A DNA stretch of 31,294 bases from DATAFF01 sp044870245 (GCA_044870245.1 JBIOYR010000118.1:1-31294), one strand, 5' to 3'. Counted from the stretch's first letter, positions 1-7,985 are shown. The notes: generated by a model not told the origin, from the sequence alone. Numbers and translations are program-made.

Positions 1-2
1 CA

Positions 3-420
3 CCGGTGGCCGAGGCCGCCCCTCCACCGCCTCCACCGGTGGCCGAGGCCGCCCCTCCACCGCCTCCACCGGTGGCCGAGGCTGCACCTCCACCGCCGCC
101 CGAGCCGGTTGCCGAGGCACCGCCACCGCCGCCACCGGTCGCCGAGGTTGCACCTCCACCGCTGCCGCCGGTTGCCGAGGCTGCCCCACCACCGCCTCCA
201 CCCGAGCCGGTCCCGGCGCCGCCGCCTCCACCGGTGGCCGAGGCCGCCCCTCCACCGCCGCCGCCGGTTGCCGAGGTACCGCCGCTGCCCGCCGAGCCGG
301 TCCCGGCGCCGCCGCCGCCACCGGTGGCCGAGGCTGCACCTCCACCGCCGCCCGAGCCGGTTGCCGAGGCACCGCCACCGCCGCCGCCACCTGTTGCCGA
401 GGCGCCACCCCCACCATCTC
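3..420 (+). repeat. Tandem Pro/Val-Ala-Glu coding repeat
   Basis: Near-identical units of roughly 33 bases encoding VAEAAPPPPPP and variants (VAEVAPPPLPP, EPVPAPPPPP) are repeated along the first 420 bases. The first two visible copies are essentially identical in DNA, which suggests recent slippage or recombination and possible copy-number variation between strains. Confidence 0.85.
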
Positions 421-920
421 CGACAGGACAAGCGCCGGCCCTGCCGCGAACTGCGACGCCTGAATATCCGCTGGAGCCCGCTCCAGCCCCGCCACCAGCC
501 GCCGAACGGCCGCCGCCTCGCGCCGCCGACTCCATCACCACCGGGTCGCTCGATTGCCAGTCACGCTTCCGCCGGTTGCTTGATCGGCAGATTATCAATT
601 ACGGGTACAATCGTGCCGCTGCCGAGGTCAGCGCGGAGCTGATCGACAAGCTGGTCGCAGTCGCAGGGAGCTGTCCAACGGTGAGGCTGGAAGTCATCGG
701 TCATAGCGATTCGATCGGTTCGCCGACCTTCAACCGCGCCTTGAGCGAGCGCCGCGCCGCAGTGATCGTCGAGGCGCTGGTGCAGCAGGGGATCGCCCCC
801 GACCGCCTCATCGCCCTCGGCCGTGGCGAGCGCGAGCCCGTTGCCAGCAACCGGACAGCCGAGGGAAGGGCCCGCAATCGCCGCGTCGAGTGGGTCGTGG
901 AGCCCCAAGGAGAGCGTTGA
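3..920 (+). CDS. OmpA-family protein with Pro-rich repeat linker, 5' partial
   Basis: The reading frame is open to the left edge, so the true start and any signal peptide lie outside the window; the GTG at 6 is only an internal Val codon. The first ~140 visible residues are a low-complexity linker of repeated VAEAAPPPPPP-like units. After a spacer, the last ~110 residues form an OmpA-like peptidoglycan-binding domain, with EVIGHSDSIGS, a Leu/Ser-Glu-Arg-Arg-Ala helix (NRALSERRAAVIVEAL) and the typical end GRGEREPVASNRTAEGRARNRRVEW. Known family role: non-covalent binding of peptidoglycan diaminopimelate by an outer-membrane or periplasmic protein. The long Pro-rich stretch probably spans the periplasm. 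The stop codon overlaps the start of the next small gene, so the two are likely translationally coupled. The domain call is firm; the specific function is not known. Confidence 0.85.
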   Translation, partial: PVAEAAPPPPPPVAEAAPPPPPPVAEAAPPPPPEPVAEAPPPPPPVAEVAPPPLPPVAEAAPPPPPPEPVPAPPPPPVAEAAPPPPPPVAEVPPLPAEPVPAPPPPPVAEAAPPPPPEPVAEAPPPPPPPVAEAPPPPSPTGQAPALPRTATPEYPLEPAPAPPPAAERPPPRAADSITTGSLDCQSRFRRLLDRQIINYGYNRAAAEVSAELIDKLVAVAGSCPTVRLEVIGHSDSIGSPTFNRALSERRAAVIVEALVQQGIAPDRLIALGRGEREPVASNRTAEGRARNRRVEWVVEPQGER

Positions 921-1066
921 TGAGCGATATCTGGAACTTCAAGGATGCGATGATCGTGGTCACCCACAACTGGCTGTGGCTCTCGCTGGCTCTCGGGCTG
1001 GGCGTGGTCGTAGGGTGGCTCTCCTGCACCGCGACTGCATCGGGCAGATCGCCACCGCAACGCTGA
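920..1066 (+). CDS. Small single-pass membrane protein (48 aa), unrecognised
   Basis: An ATG at 920 overlaps the TGA of the OmpA-family gene and is preceded five bases upstream by an excellent Shine-Dalgarno, AAGGAGAG at 907-914. It encodes 48 residues: a short N-terminus (MSDIWNFKDAMIVVTHN), one hydrophobic helix at about residues 17-37 (NWLWLSLALGLGVVVGWLS), a Cys, and a short polar tail. The TGA at 1064-1066 comes 12 bases before the start of the next membrane protein. I do not recognise the family. The overlap, the strong ribosome binding site and the membrane segment make it a credible gene of the OmpA/HHH operon, perhaps an accessory membrane subunit; that role is inference. Confidence 0.7.
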   Translation: MSDIWNFKDAMIVVTHNWLWLSLALGLGVVVGWLSCTATASGRSPPQR

Positions 1067-1078
1067 GGGAGCAGGGAC

Positions 1079-1786
1079 ATGGAGCACCTGACCTTCGAGC
1101 TTGTCTTGTCGACTTTGCTGACATTTTTCGTCGGCTGCATCATCGGCTGCCTGCTGCGGACATCCCTGACGCGCCGCCGCGCCGCGAACCATGGCGGAGT
1201 GATCGGCCCTGCCGCATCATCGGCAGCCGCCGACGAGACGGCGCTGGCCGAGGTCACGGCGCTGCCGGAGGCGCCGGTGGCGGTGGTCGAGGAAGAAGCA
1301 AGCGAGCTTGCTGCCCTCGATAGGCTGCGCCAGCCCCTCGAGCCGCCGATGCCCGCCGAGCTGCCGGAGGTGCCGCCGCGAGCCGCCGATGCCTGGCCCA
1401 AGCCGGCAGCGTCCCCGCGCCCCGAGCCATCGCCGGCCGGCAGTCGGCCGAAGCGGCCGCAAGGGCTGGCGGCGCCGCGCAACGAGCGACCGGACAATTT
1501 CCAACGGATCAGCGGCATCGGTCCCAAGCTCGAGAAGACTCTGCAGGACCTCGGATTCTTCCATTATGACCAGATCGCCGCCTGGGACCCGATGGAAGTC
1601 GATTGGATCAACGAGCATCTGCGCTTTCGCGGCCGGGTCGAGCGCGAGCAGTGGATCGAGCAGGCGAGGCTCCTGGCCGAGGGTCAGGAGGAGCGTTTCG
1701 CTCAGGTCTACGGCACCCGGGTGGCGCGCGAGGACGGCAATGTCGGCGAGGGCGTGCGCGGCCGGCGCGGCCAGGGGAGCGGCTAG
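1079..1786 (+). CDS. Membrane-anchored helix-hairpin-helix domain protein
   Basis: 235 residues. An N-terminal membrane segment (about residues 6-26, LVLSTLLTFFVGCIIGCLL) is followed by an Ala/Pro/Glu-rich linker (about 45-135). The C-terminal helix-hairpin-helix-like domain at about 139-202 contains FQRISGIGPKLEKTLQDLGF, DQIAAW and a WINEHLRFRGRVEREQWI segment. In Rhizobiales this module also occurs as an extension of NADH dehydrogenase subunit NuoE and of ribosomal protein L21; its function there is unclear, and it need not bind DNA. The ribosome binding site is GGGAG just before the ATG at 1079. It is the third gene of the OmpA/small-membrane-protein run. The last residues are basic and of low complexity. 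Architecture is clear, function unknown. Confidence 0.8.
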   Translation: MEHLTFELVLSTLLTFFVGCIIGCLLRTSLTRRRAANHGGVIGPAASSAAADETALAEVTALPEAPVAVVEEEASELAALDRLRQPLEPPMPAELPEVPPRAADAWPKPAASPRPEPSPAGSRPKRPQGLAAPRNERPDNFQRISGIGPKLEKTLQDLGFFHYDQIAAWDPMEVDWINEHLRFRGRVEREQWIEQARLLAEGQEERFAQVYGTRVAREDGNVGEGVRGRRGQGSG

Positions 1787-1822
1787 GAATCACGCTTTAG
1801 GGTCGGGACCCTTTAACGTCTG

Positions 1823-1879
1823 CCCCTCACCCGGCGCTTCGCGCCACCCTCTCCCACGCTGGCGCGGGGAGAGGGGAGT
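1823..1879. repeat. Dispersed palindromic repeat, single unit A
   Basis: Begins CCCCTCACCCGGCGCTTCGC and ends GGGGAGAGGGGAGT. It has an inner hairpin (GGCGC-TTC-GCGCC) and an outer CCCTCTCCC...GGGGAGAGGG pairing. It lies between the convergent HHH and lytic transglycosylase genes. The same unit recurs at 10384, 10586, 28082 and, inverted, at 11190-11247. Confidence 0.85.
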
Positions 1880-1890
1880 CATAGAAAGCT

Positions 1891-4059
1891 CTAGCAGGAG
1901 GTGAGCAGGGAGACGATGCTGCTGGCGCCGTGCGAGCAGCTGCCGCTGCTGCGGCTGAGATCCATGGCCTCGCGGGCTCCGGCGGCGCCCCGGCCACGCT
2001 CGAGGTCGCTGCGCAGGGATCGCGCCGCATCCTTCAGGCGGCTGCGATAGACCTGGACGTTTTGCATGACCCGCTGGACATAGCGTCGCGTCTCGGTCAC
2101 CGGAATGCTCTCGACGAATTCGACTGGATCGACTCCCGGGTCGCGCGGATCGCCGTACATGTCGATCCATTGGCGAACCCGGCCGGGCCCCGCATTATAG
2201 GCGGCGAAGGTCAGGATGTAGGAACCGCGATAACCTTCGAGCAGCTCGCCGAGATGCGCCTCGCCAAGGGCCACGTTGTGGGAGGGATCATCGATCAGCT
2301 TGTCGGTGTTGTGGCTGAGGCCGTAGCGGCGGGCGACCAGCTGCGCGGTGCGCGGCATCAGCTGCATCAATCCGCGGGCGCCGGCATGGCTCTTCGCCAG
2401 CGGCTGAAACTCGCTCTCCTGCCGGGTCAGCCCGTACACGACCGCCCGTTCGACAGGCGAGCCGTATGACCGCCAGCGCGGCATCACGTCGACCGGGAAG
2501 CCGTAATCGTCGATGTCGATGCCGCGCACCATGCCCGTGGCCTTGGCAAACCGCATGGCGAAATAGGGCTTGGTGGCCTTGGCCAGCAACGACGCCGCTG
2601 CCGCGAGCTGCGGGCCGTTCTTCAGCCTGAGCGCCAACGGCTCGAGGAATGCGCTGAGCTGATTCTGACCGCCGACCTTGGCCATCAGCAGCATGCCGCC
2701 CATCATCGGGTCGGACTGAACGGCATCGAGGTCGGCGTCGCTGAAGCGAAAGCGCGAGATCTGGCCGACGCCCGCACTGCGTCCGATCTCCCCGGCAGCC
2801 AGCTGGCCATAGAACAGGGTCGGATAGGCTGCCGCCTCGCCATAGGCGGCGTTGGCGCCGCTCTTGTCGCCCATCGCCTCCAGCGCCCGCGCCAGCCAGA
2901 ACTTGGCGCGCGCCGTCTCGGTTCGGCTCGATGCCTTCTCCGCCATTCGCCGGAAATGCTTGGCCGCCAATTTCGCGTCATGCAGCTTGTCGAGCGCGAT
3001 GAACCCCGAAAGGAACTCGCTCTCCTCATAGATCTTGCCGGAGCTCAGGCCATGCTGCGAGGCGAGCTTGTAGGCGTCGCGATAATCCTTGTGACCGTCG
3101 GCCAGCAGATAGCGCGCGACGCTCTGCTTGAGATCGCTCCACTGCTCGGGATCGTACTGCGCCGCCGGGCTGCTCGGCGCTGCGACGAGCACCTCGCGTG
3201 CCGCCAGGTAGTTCTTCCTGGCGAGGTGGTACCAGCGCGCCAGGACATAGCGCATCGCCGGCGCCTGCTGGATGCCTTGCGGCAATTGGCGATAGAGCTT
3301 CTCGCCGTTCGATTCGCGTGCGATCAGCGCCTTGGCGGCCAGCGCCGCCGAGCGATATTCGCGCGGCAGGTAGCTCGATGCCCGAAGGGCTTGCTCGGTC
3401 TGATGCGACACCACCATGGTCCACAGCCGCGCCAGATGGTCGTCGGTGTCGAGCAGCGCCGCAAATTCGCTGGCGATCCGCTTCTCGGTCTCCGGCCGCA
3501 GCGACCTGCTGGTCCAGGCGGCGCGGATGAGCTGCGCCGCGCCCTTCCGGTCGCCCTGCGCCAGCAGCAGCCGCGCATAGGCGGCGCGGCCTTCGGGCGA
3601 CACCGGCTTGCGGTTGGCGAAATGCGACGCTACGGCCTCCGCCGAGCCGTTCTCATAAAGGATGATCTCGGCCCGCGCCATGAAGGCTTCCGCGCCGGGC
3701 CAGCCCGGATTCTCCGCCAGGAAATTCATGATGCGCTGGTAGCCGGCCTGGCGAAATTGGTCGCGGATGAAGAACCATTCGACGATCCGCTGCGCCGCCA
3801 CGCTGCCCGATGCCGCCGCCGAACGCGCGGCCTCGTCATATTGTCCGGCCAGCACCGCCTTGACCGCATTCTCGCCCGATGCGGTGAAGATCAGGCCCGA
3901 CGCCGATGACGGGACCTCGGAGCGGACCGTCTGAGCCTGCGCCTGATCGCCCGTGCCGCCGCCGGCCATGACGAACAGGATCAGGGCCGCCGCAGCCATG
4001 CGGCACCGGCCGCCAGCCACAGTTCTCGCCGCGTCGCCTTGTGGAAATCTCCCCGCCAT
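1891..4059 (-). CDS. slt: Soluble lytic murein transglycosylase (Slt70-like)
   Basis: 722 residues with the ATG at 4059, which has GAGGGG just upstream. An internal ATG at 3999 would also leave a signal peptide (MAAAALILFVMAGGG...AQAQ). The central ~450 residues are Ala-rich helical repeats forming the superhelical U/L domains of the Slt family. The C-terminal GH23 catalytic domain shows RQESEF with the catalytic Glu at residue 548, ARGLMQLMPRTAQ, and AAYNAGPGRVRQW. It cleaves peptidoglycan between MurNAc and GlcNAc with 1,6-anhydro product formation in the periplasm. It is divergent from dapA, as in many Rhizobiales, and convergent with the HHH gene. Family assignment is firm; the exact start is not. 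Confidence 0.93.
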   Translation of the reverse strand: MAGRFPQGDAARTVAGGRCRMAAAALILFVMAGGGTGDQAQAQTVRSEVPSSASGLIFTASGENAVKAVLAGQYDEAARSAAASGSVAAQRIVEWFFIRDQFRQAGYQRIMNFLAENPGWPGAEAFMARAEIILYENGSAEAVASHFANRKPVSPEGRAAYARLLLAQGDRKGAAQLIRAAWTSRSLRPETEKRIASEFAALLDTDDHLARLWTMVVSHQTEQALRASSYLPREYRSAALAAKALIARESNGEKLYRQLPQGIQQAPAMRYVLARWYHLARKNYLAAREVLVAAPSSPAAQYDPEQWSDLKQSVARYLLADGHKDYRDAYKLASQHGLSSGKIYEESEFLSGFIALDKLHDAKLAAKHFRRMAEKASSRTETARAKFWLARALEAMGDKSGANAAYGEAAAYPTLFYGQLAAGEIGRSAGVGQISRFRFSDADLDAVQSDPMMGGMLLMAKVGGQNQLSAFLEPLALRLKNGPQLAAAASLLAKATKPYFAMRFAKATGMVRGIDIDDYGFPVDVMPRWRSYGSPVERAVVYGLTRQESEFQPLAKSHAGARGLMQLMPRTAQLVARRYGLSHNTDKLIDDPSHNVALGEAHLGELLEGYRGSYILTFAAYNAGPGRVRQWIDMYGDPRDPGVDPVEFVESIPVTETRRYVQRVMQNVQVYRSRLKDAARSLRSDLERGRGAAGAREAMDLSRSSGSCSHGASSIVSLLTSC

Positions 4060-4145
4060 GACCCCTCGCCACCAATCCCCGCCGCAAATTTGACTGGGAA
4101 TATGGCCATGATGTGTTCGAATCGAATATCGCCCGCCCTCAGTGC

Positions 4146-4175
4146 TTGCCGAATTGGGAGCGGGGAGTCTATAGA
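4146..4175 (+). promoter_or_regulatory. Possible dapA promoter
   Basis: TTGCCG at 4146-4151 and TATAGA at 4170-4175 are separated by 18 bases in the slt/dapA intergenic region, about 45 bases upstream of the dapA start. The match is by eye to a sigma-70-type promoter. Confidence 0.35.
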
Positions 4176-4221
4176 ATCCGGAAGATCAGCCGGGGATTGC
4201 GGGAGATTGAGGAGCGACGTG

Positions 4222-5103
4222 GTGGAATTGCGAGGCTCGATTACCGCGCTGATCACTCCCTTTCGCAATGGCGAGGTCGACGAGCAGGCCTTCCGCGAGC
4301 TGATCGAGTGGCAGATCGCCGAAGGCAGCGACGGCATCGTCCCGGTGGGCACCACCGGCGAATCGCCGACCCTCTCCGCCGAGGAGCACAAGCGCGTCAT
4401 CGAGATCGCGGTGGAGACTGCCGGCGGCCGCGTCCCGGTGGTCGCCGGGACCGGCTCGAACAGCACCGCCGAGGCGGTCGAATTCACCCGCCACGCCGCC
4501 CATGCCGGCGCCGATGCCGCGCTCGTCGTCGTGCCCTACTACAACAAGCCCACCCAGGACGGGCTCTACAATCACTTCAAGACGGTCGCCGCCGCCGCCG
4601 ACATTCCGATCATCGTCTACAACGTGCCGAGCCGGACCGTCGCCAGCATCTCGATCGAGACCGTCGACCGGCTTGCCCGCGACATCTCGAACATCGTCGG
4701 CACCAAGGACGCCACCGCCGATCTCGCCCGGGTGTCGCGCCAGCGCCTTGCCACCGGCGCCGATTTCATCCAGCTGTCCGGCGAGGACGCCACCGCGCTC
4801 GGCTTCAACGCCCATGGCGGCGTCGGTTGCATCTCGGTGACCGCCAATGTCGCGCCGCGCCTGTGTGCCGCCTTCCAGCGCGCCTGCCGCGACGGCGATT
4901 ACACCACGGCGCTGACGCTCCAGGATCGGCTGATGCCGCTCCATCACGCCCTGTTCGTCGAGACCAGCCCCGCCCCGGTGAAATTTGCCGCGAGCGTGCT
5001 GGGCATGAGCAGCGACGAGGTGCGCCTGCCGCTCGTCCCGGCGAGCGAAGCCGCCCGCGCCACCGTCCGCCAGGCCATGGTGCACGCCGGCCTCGTCAAC
5101 TGA
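4222..5103 (+). CDS. dapA: 4-hydroxy-tetrahydrodipicolinate synthase
   Basis: Condenses pyruvate with aspartate-semialdehyde, the first committed step of lysine and diaminopimelate synthesis in the cytosol. 293 residues from the GTG at 4222 (GTG at 4219 is the alternative); GAGGAG at 4209-4214 is well placed, and longer upstream readings lack family similarity. Visible features: GTTGES at about residues 43-48, YYNKP, VYNVPSRT with the catalytic Tyr at about 134, and GTKDA with the Schiff-base Lys at about 162, matching the E. coli positions within one residue. It lies 13 bases upstream of smpB, so the two are likely co-transcribed. Length is typical for the family. Confidence 0.96.
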   Translation: MELRGSITALITPFRNGEVDEQAFRELIEWQIAEGSDGIVPVGTTGESPTLSAEEHKRVIEIAVETAGGRVPVVAGTGSNSTAEAVEFTRHAAHAGADAALVVVPYYNKPTQDGLYNHFKTVAAAADIPIIVYNVPSRTVASISIETVDRLARDISNIVGTKDATADLARVSRQRLATGADFIQLSGEDATALGFNAHGGVGCISVTANVAPRLCAAFQRACRDGDYTTALTLQDRLMPLHHALFVETSPAPVKFAASVLGMSSDEVRLPLVPASEAARATVRQAMVHAGLVN

Positions 5104-5116
5104 CCAGAAGCCTGTC

Positions 5117-5605
5117 ATGGCGCAGAAGCGCGGCTCCGATGGGCGTGGTGGCGCCCGCAAAGTGGTCATCGAGAACAGGCGTGCCCGCTTCGACTACGAG
5201 ATCCTCGAGACCTTCGAGGCCGGCATCGCGCTCGCTGGCCCGGAGGTGAAGAGCCTGCGTCAGGGCAGGGGAAACCTTCAGGACGCCTATGCCAGCGTCG
5301 ACCATGGCGAGCTCTTTCTGGTCAACGCCTATATCCCGGAATATACCGAGGCCAATCGCTTCAACCACGAGACCCGCCGGCCGCGCAAGCTGCTGCTCCA
5401 TCGCCGCGAGATCGATCGTCTTGCCGGCGGCGTGCTGCGCGACGGGCTCGCCATCGTGCCGCTCAGGCTGTTCTTCAATCCGCGCGGGCGTGCCAAGGCC
5501 GAGATCGCGCTGGCCCGTGGCAAGAAGCTGCACGACAAGCGCGAGACCGAGAAGCAGAGGAGCTGGGCCCGCGAGAAATCGCGGCTGCTGCGCGAGCGCG
5601 GCTGA
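5117..5605 (+). CDS. smpB: SsrA-binding protein
   Basis: 162 residues. Binds tmRNA and delivers it to stalled ribosomes in trans-translation. Recognisable segments are ENRRARFDYEILETFEAGIAL, GPEVKSLRQGRGNLQDAYA, and a basic C-terminal tail (LARGKKLHDKRETEKQRSW...) that enters the mRNA channel in the family. The ATG at 5117 follows dapA by 13 bases. The dapA-smpB order is common in Rhizobiales. The gene ends six bases before the stop codon of the convergent NYN gene. Confidence 0.97.
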   Translation: MAQKRGSDGRGGARKVVIENRRARFDYEILETFEAGIALAGPEVKSLRQGRGNLQDAYASVDHGELFLVNAYIPEYTEANRFNHETRRPRKLLLHRREIDRLAGGVLRDGLAIVPLRLFFNPRGRAKAEIALARGKKLHDKRETEKQRSWAREKSRLLRERG

Positions 5606-5611
5606 CGTCCT

Positions 5612-6220
5612 CTAGATTTCTGCGTAATCGTCGAAATCGTCGGGGTTGCGTTGCGCCGGCGCCCGTTCCTGCCGGCGCATCTCGCGCTCCGCCGGGTCGC
5701 GCCCGACCTCGGCCCGAAGCTCGCTCAGATCGATGAACTGGTCGGCCTGCCGGCGCAGCTCGTCCGCCACCATCGGCGGCCGCGTCACCAGCGTCGACAC
5801 CACCGACACGCGCCGGCCCTTCTGCTGCAGGGCTTCCACCAGCGAGCGAAAGTCGCCGTCTCCCGAGAACAGCACGACATGGTCGAGATTGTCGGCAAGC
5901 CGCATGGCATCGACCGCAAGCTCGATATCCATGCTCCCCTTCACCTTGCGGCGGCCAAGCGAGTCGGTGAACTCCTTGGCCGGCTTGGTGCGCACCATAT
6001 AGCCATTGTAGTCGAGCCAGTCGATCAGCGGCCGGATCGGCGAATATTCGGCATCGTCCATCAACGCCGTGTAGTAGATCGCCCGGACCAGCCGCGCCCG
6101 CTTCCGGAAATGGCCGAGCAGCCGCTTGTAGTCGATGTCGAAGCCGAGCGACTTGGCGGTGGCGTAGAGATTGGCGCCATCGATGAACAGCGCAATGCGC
6201 TCGTCGGGATAGAGGATCAT
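5612..6220 (-). CDS. NYN domain (LabA/DUF88-type) PIN-like nuclease
   Basis: 202 residues from the ATG at 6220, chosen because GGGAGA lies just upstream and the preceding in-frame residues are unlike the family. Conserved acidic positions of the NYN/PIN-like fold are present: FIDGANLY (Asp14), the SMDIELAVD segment (Asp98, Asp104) and FSGDGDF (Asp121, Asp123). Such proteins are predicted metal-dependent RNases; LabA-like relatives are linked to regulatory RNA or protein turnover, but no substrate can be inferred here. The C-terminus is charged and probably disordered (ERAPAQRNPDDFDDYAEI). It is divergent from folK and convergent with smpB. Confidence 0.88.
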   Translation of the reverse strand: MILYPDERIALFIDGANLYATAKSLGFDIDYKRLLGHFRKRARLVRAIYYTALMDDAEYSPIRPLIDWLDYNGYMVRTKPAKEFTDSLGRRKVKGSMDIELAVDAMRLADNLDHVVLFSGDGDFRSLVEALQQKGRRVSVVSTLVTRPPMVADELRRQADQFIDLSELRAEVGRDPAEREMRRQERAPAQRNPDDFDDYAEI

Positions 6221-6361
6221 CGGAATAATCTCCCACTGAAATAACGCAGACGTTGAATGGCGGCCCGAGCGCGCGATATTGATCCGGGCCACGGCACGGG
6301 GCAGGCGGCTGAATACACCGATCTGCCCGGACATTTCAATCGCATAGCAGGCAGATTGCAC

Positions 6362-6850
6362 ATGATCCTGATCGGCGTCGGCAGCAACATGCCCGGTCCC
6401 TGGGGAGCCCCCGAGGAGACGGTGATCCGGGTGCCGCTGGAGCTCGATCGCGGGCCGGTCCGGGTCGCCAGGGTCTCGAGCCCGCTCAGGACGACGCCCT
6501 TCGGCATGACCGACCAGCCGGCCTTCACCAATGCCGCCCTGGCGATCGAGACCGATCTCCCGCCCGCGGCACTCCTGTCTCACCTTCAGGCGCTCGAGCG
6601 CCGCGCCGGGCGCCACCGCGGGATTCGCTGGGGTCCGCGGACCCTCGATCTCGATCTTCTCGATTATCGCGGCCTTGTCCGTGAAGAGCCTTCGGGGCTG
6701 GTCTTGCCCCATCCCGGCATTGCCGAGCGGCCGTTCGTGCTCATCCCGCTCATCCAGATCGCCCCGGAATGGCGCCACCCGGTCACCGGTCTGACGGCGG
6801 CACAGATGCTCGCCAAGGTTGCTCCCTCGGCCGAGGGTGTGGTAATGTGA
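6362..6850 (+). CDS. folK: 2-amino-4-hydroxy-6-hydroxymethyldihydropteridine pyrophosphokinase
   Basis: Transfers pyrophosphate from ATP to hydroxymethyl-dihydropterin in folate synthesis. 162 residues starting MILIGVGSNM at 6362; the longer in-frame reading to 6257 adds 35 residues without family likeness. Visible: ALERRAGRHRGIRWGPRTLD followed by LDLLDY, which fits the HPPK signature, and LPHPGIAERPFVLIPL near the C-terminus. It lacks the usual folP/folB neighbours. It lies divergent to the NYN gene with 141 bases between starts. Upstream purine content is weak, so the start could shift slightly. Confidence 0.93.
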   Translation: MILIGVGSNMPGPWGAPEETVIRVPLELDRGPVRVARVSSPLRTTPFGMTDQPAFTNAALAIETDLPPAALLSHLQALERRAGRHRGIRWGPRTLDLDLLDYRGLVREEPSGLVLPHPGIAERPFVLIPLIQIAPEWRHPVTGLTAAQMLAKVAPSAEGVVM

Positions 6851-6877
6851 AAATGCATCGGCACCCGGAATCGACCA

Positions 6878-7063
6878 ATGACCAGTCTGAAAAAGTCGCG
6901 CTCACAAAAGAAATCCGAAGGCTCTTTTCAATCCAACCAGGATCGGGAGGATACGGAGCGCGCGTTGAGGGCCAAGCCCGTCAAGGGTCCGGTCGACCAC
7001 GAAAAGCTTCGCAAAAAGACAATGACCCGATTTGCGAAGACCATTGCCCGCCTCGCGAAATGA
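6878..7063 (+). CDS. Probable antitoxin of the Doc-type toxin
   Basis: 61 residues, rich in Lys, Arg, Ser and Gln, starting at the ATG at 6878, 27 bases after folK. Its last bases overlap the start region of the Doc-like gene in another frame, a typical antitoxin-toxin arrangement. It does not look like Phd; it resembles, in size and charge only, the small basic partners I know beside Doc-type genes in Rhizobiales. Codon usage is less GC-biased than in flanking genes, as in the toxin, suggesting joint acquisition. Assignment rests mainly on context. Confidence 0.6.
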   Translation: MTSLKKSRSQKKSEGSFQSNQDREDTERALRAKPVKGPVDHEKLRKKTMTRFAKTIARLAK

Positions 7064-7454
7064 GCCCCGTTGGCTCCCCCTTGACGAAATCGTTGCTATA
7101 AACCGCGACGTTGTTGCAGTAACTAATGAGCCGCATTTGTTGGTCAGCCCGGAATTACTGGAGAGCGCAACAAATCGGCCAAAGAACCATTACGTGTATG
7201 ACGGCGTGACTGACGTTCTAAGACTTGCTGTTATTCTCCTGTTCGCCATTTGTCGCAATCATCCTTTTCGGCAGGGGAATAAACGGACTGGGTTTGTTGC
7301 GGCTGTCAATTTTCTCCTGATTAACGGATATGAATTGACCATCTCGGACGATGACCGACTTGCGGACTGGATCGTCGATGTGGTTTGCGGTCGAATTGGC
7401 GAGGATGAATTTATCGGGATCTTGGCGCCCCATGTTGTTGAGAGTGAGTTGTGA
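7032..7454 (+). CDS. Fic/Doc-family (death-on-curing type) toxin
   Basis: About 136-140 residues from a TTG at 7032 or 7044; there is no ATG before the conserved part begins (EPRWLPLDEIVAINRD). The hallmark motif HPFRQGNKRTGF is at about residues 77-88, followed by AAVNFLLINGYEL. Doc proteins of this family transfer phosphate from NTP to elongation factor Tu; classical Fic proteins transfer AMP. The Lys after GN matches the Doc type. The position usually acidic in the motif (Asp in P1 Doc) is Gln81 here. The start overlaps the upstream small gene, consistent with a coupled toxin-antitoxin pair. The region is visibly AT-richer than its surroundings, suggesting horizontal gain between folK and rpoZ. 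Confidence 0.85.
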   Translation: MRRPLPASRNEPRWLPLDEIVAINRDVVAVTNEPHLLVSPELLESATNRPKNHYVYDGVTDVLRLAVILLFAICRNHPFRQGNKRTGFVAAVNFLLINGYELTISDDDRLADWIVDVVCGRIGEDEFIGILAPHVVESEL

Positions 7455-7485
7455 TGGGCGCAGAGAAAACCTCTTGGTTGCACCG

Positions 7486-7513
7486 CTTGCATAATCCGCG
7501 GAAATGCTATAGC
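7486..7513 (+). promoter_or_regulatory. Possible rpoZ promoter
   Basis: CTTGCA at 7486-7491 and TATAGC at 7508-7513 are 16 bases apart, about 40 bases upstream of rpoZ. The pattern resembles the alphaproteobacterial CTTGAC / CTATAT housekeeping promoter. Confidence 0.4.
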
Positions 7514-7554
7514 AGGCGCCAGAATCCCTGAATTTCCAAAAGGAGACGAGCCGC

Positions 7555-7965
7555 ATGGCGCGCGTCACCGTTGAAGATTGCGTAGACAAGGTCGAGAACC
7601 GCTTCGAGCTGGTGCTGCTCGCGTCGCACCGGGCGCGCGGGATCTCGAAAGGGGCCCCGCCGACCGTCGAGCGCGACAACGACAAGAATCCGGTCGTCGC
7701 CCTGCGCGAAATTGCCGATGAGACGATCGATCGCGACGATCTGCGCGAGGACTATATCCATTCGATGCAGAAGCATGTCGAGGTCGACGAGCCGGAAGCC
7801 AGCGAGGTGCCGACCATCTCGACCTCGGACGACCTGCCTCTGCTGGTCGAGGCGCCGAACGAGCCCGGCGACGAATATGGCCGGCAGAGCCAGGAGGAGC
7901 TGGTCCGTCGCCTCGACAACCTGCCTCCCGCGGAGAGCCCAGGCAGCCAGCGCTCCGGCTATTGA
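7555..7965 (+). CDS. rpoZ: RNA polymerase omega subunit
   Basis: 136 residues. The omega subunit wraps the C-terminus of beta-prime and helps polymerase assembly and the ppGpp response. The conserved core is MARVTVEDCVDKVENRFELV, LASHRARGIS, then KNPVVALREIADETI. The acidic C-terminal extension (about residues 80-136) is usual in Alphaproteobacteria. A strong AAAGGAGA ribosome binding site precedes the ATG at 7555. It lies directly upstream of the rsh gene, a conserved pairing that links omega with the (p)ppGpp synthetase. Confidence 0.96.
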   Translation: MARVTVEDCVDKVENRFELVLLASHRARGISKGAPPTVERDNDKNPVVALREIADETIDRDDLREDYIHSMQKHVEVDEPEASEVPTISTSDDLPLLVEAPNEPGDEYGRQSQEELVRRLDNLPPAESPGSQRSGY

Positions 7966-7985
7966 GGAGAGGCCTCGCGGCCAGC

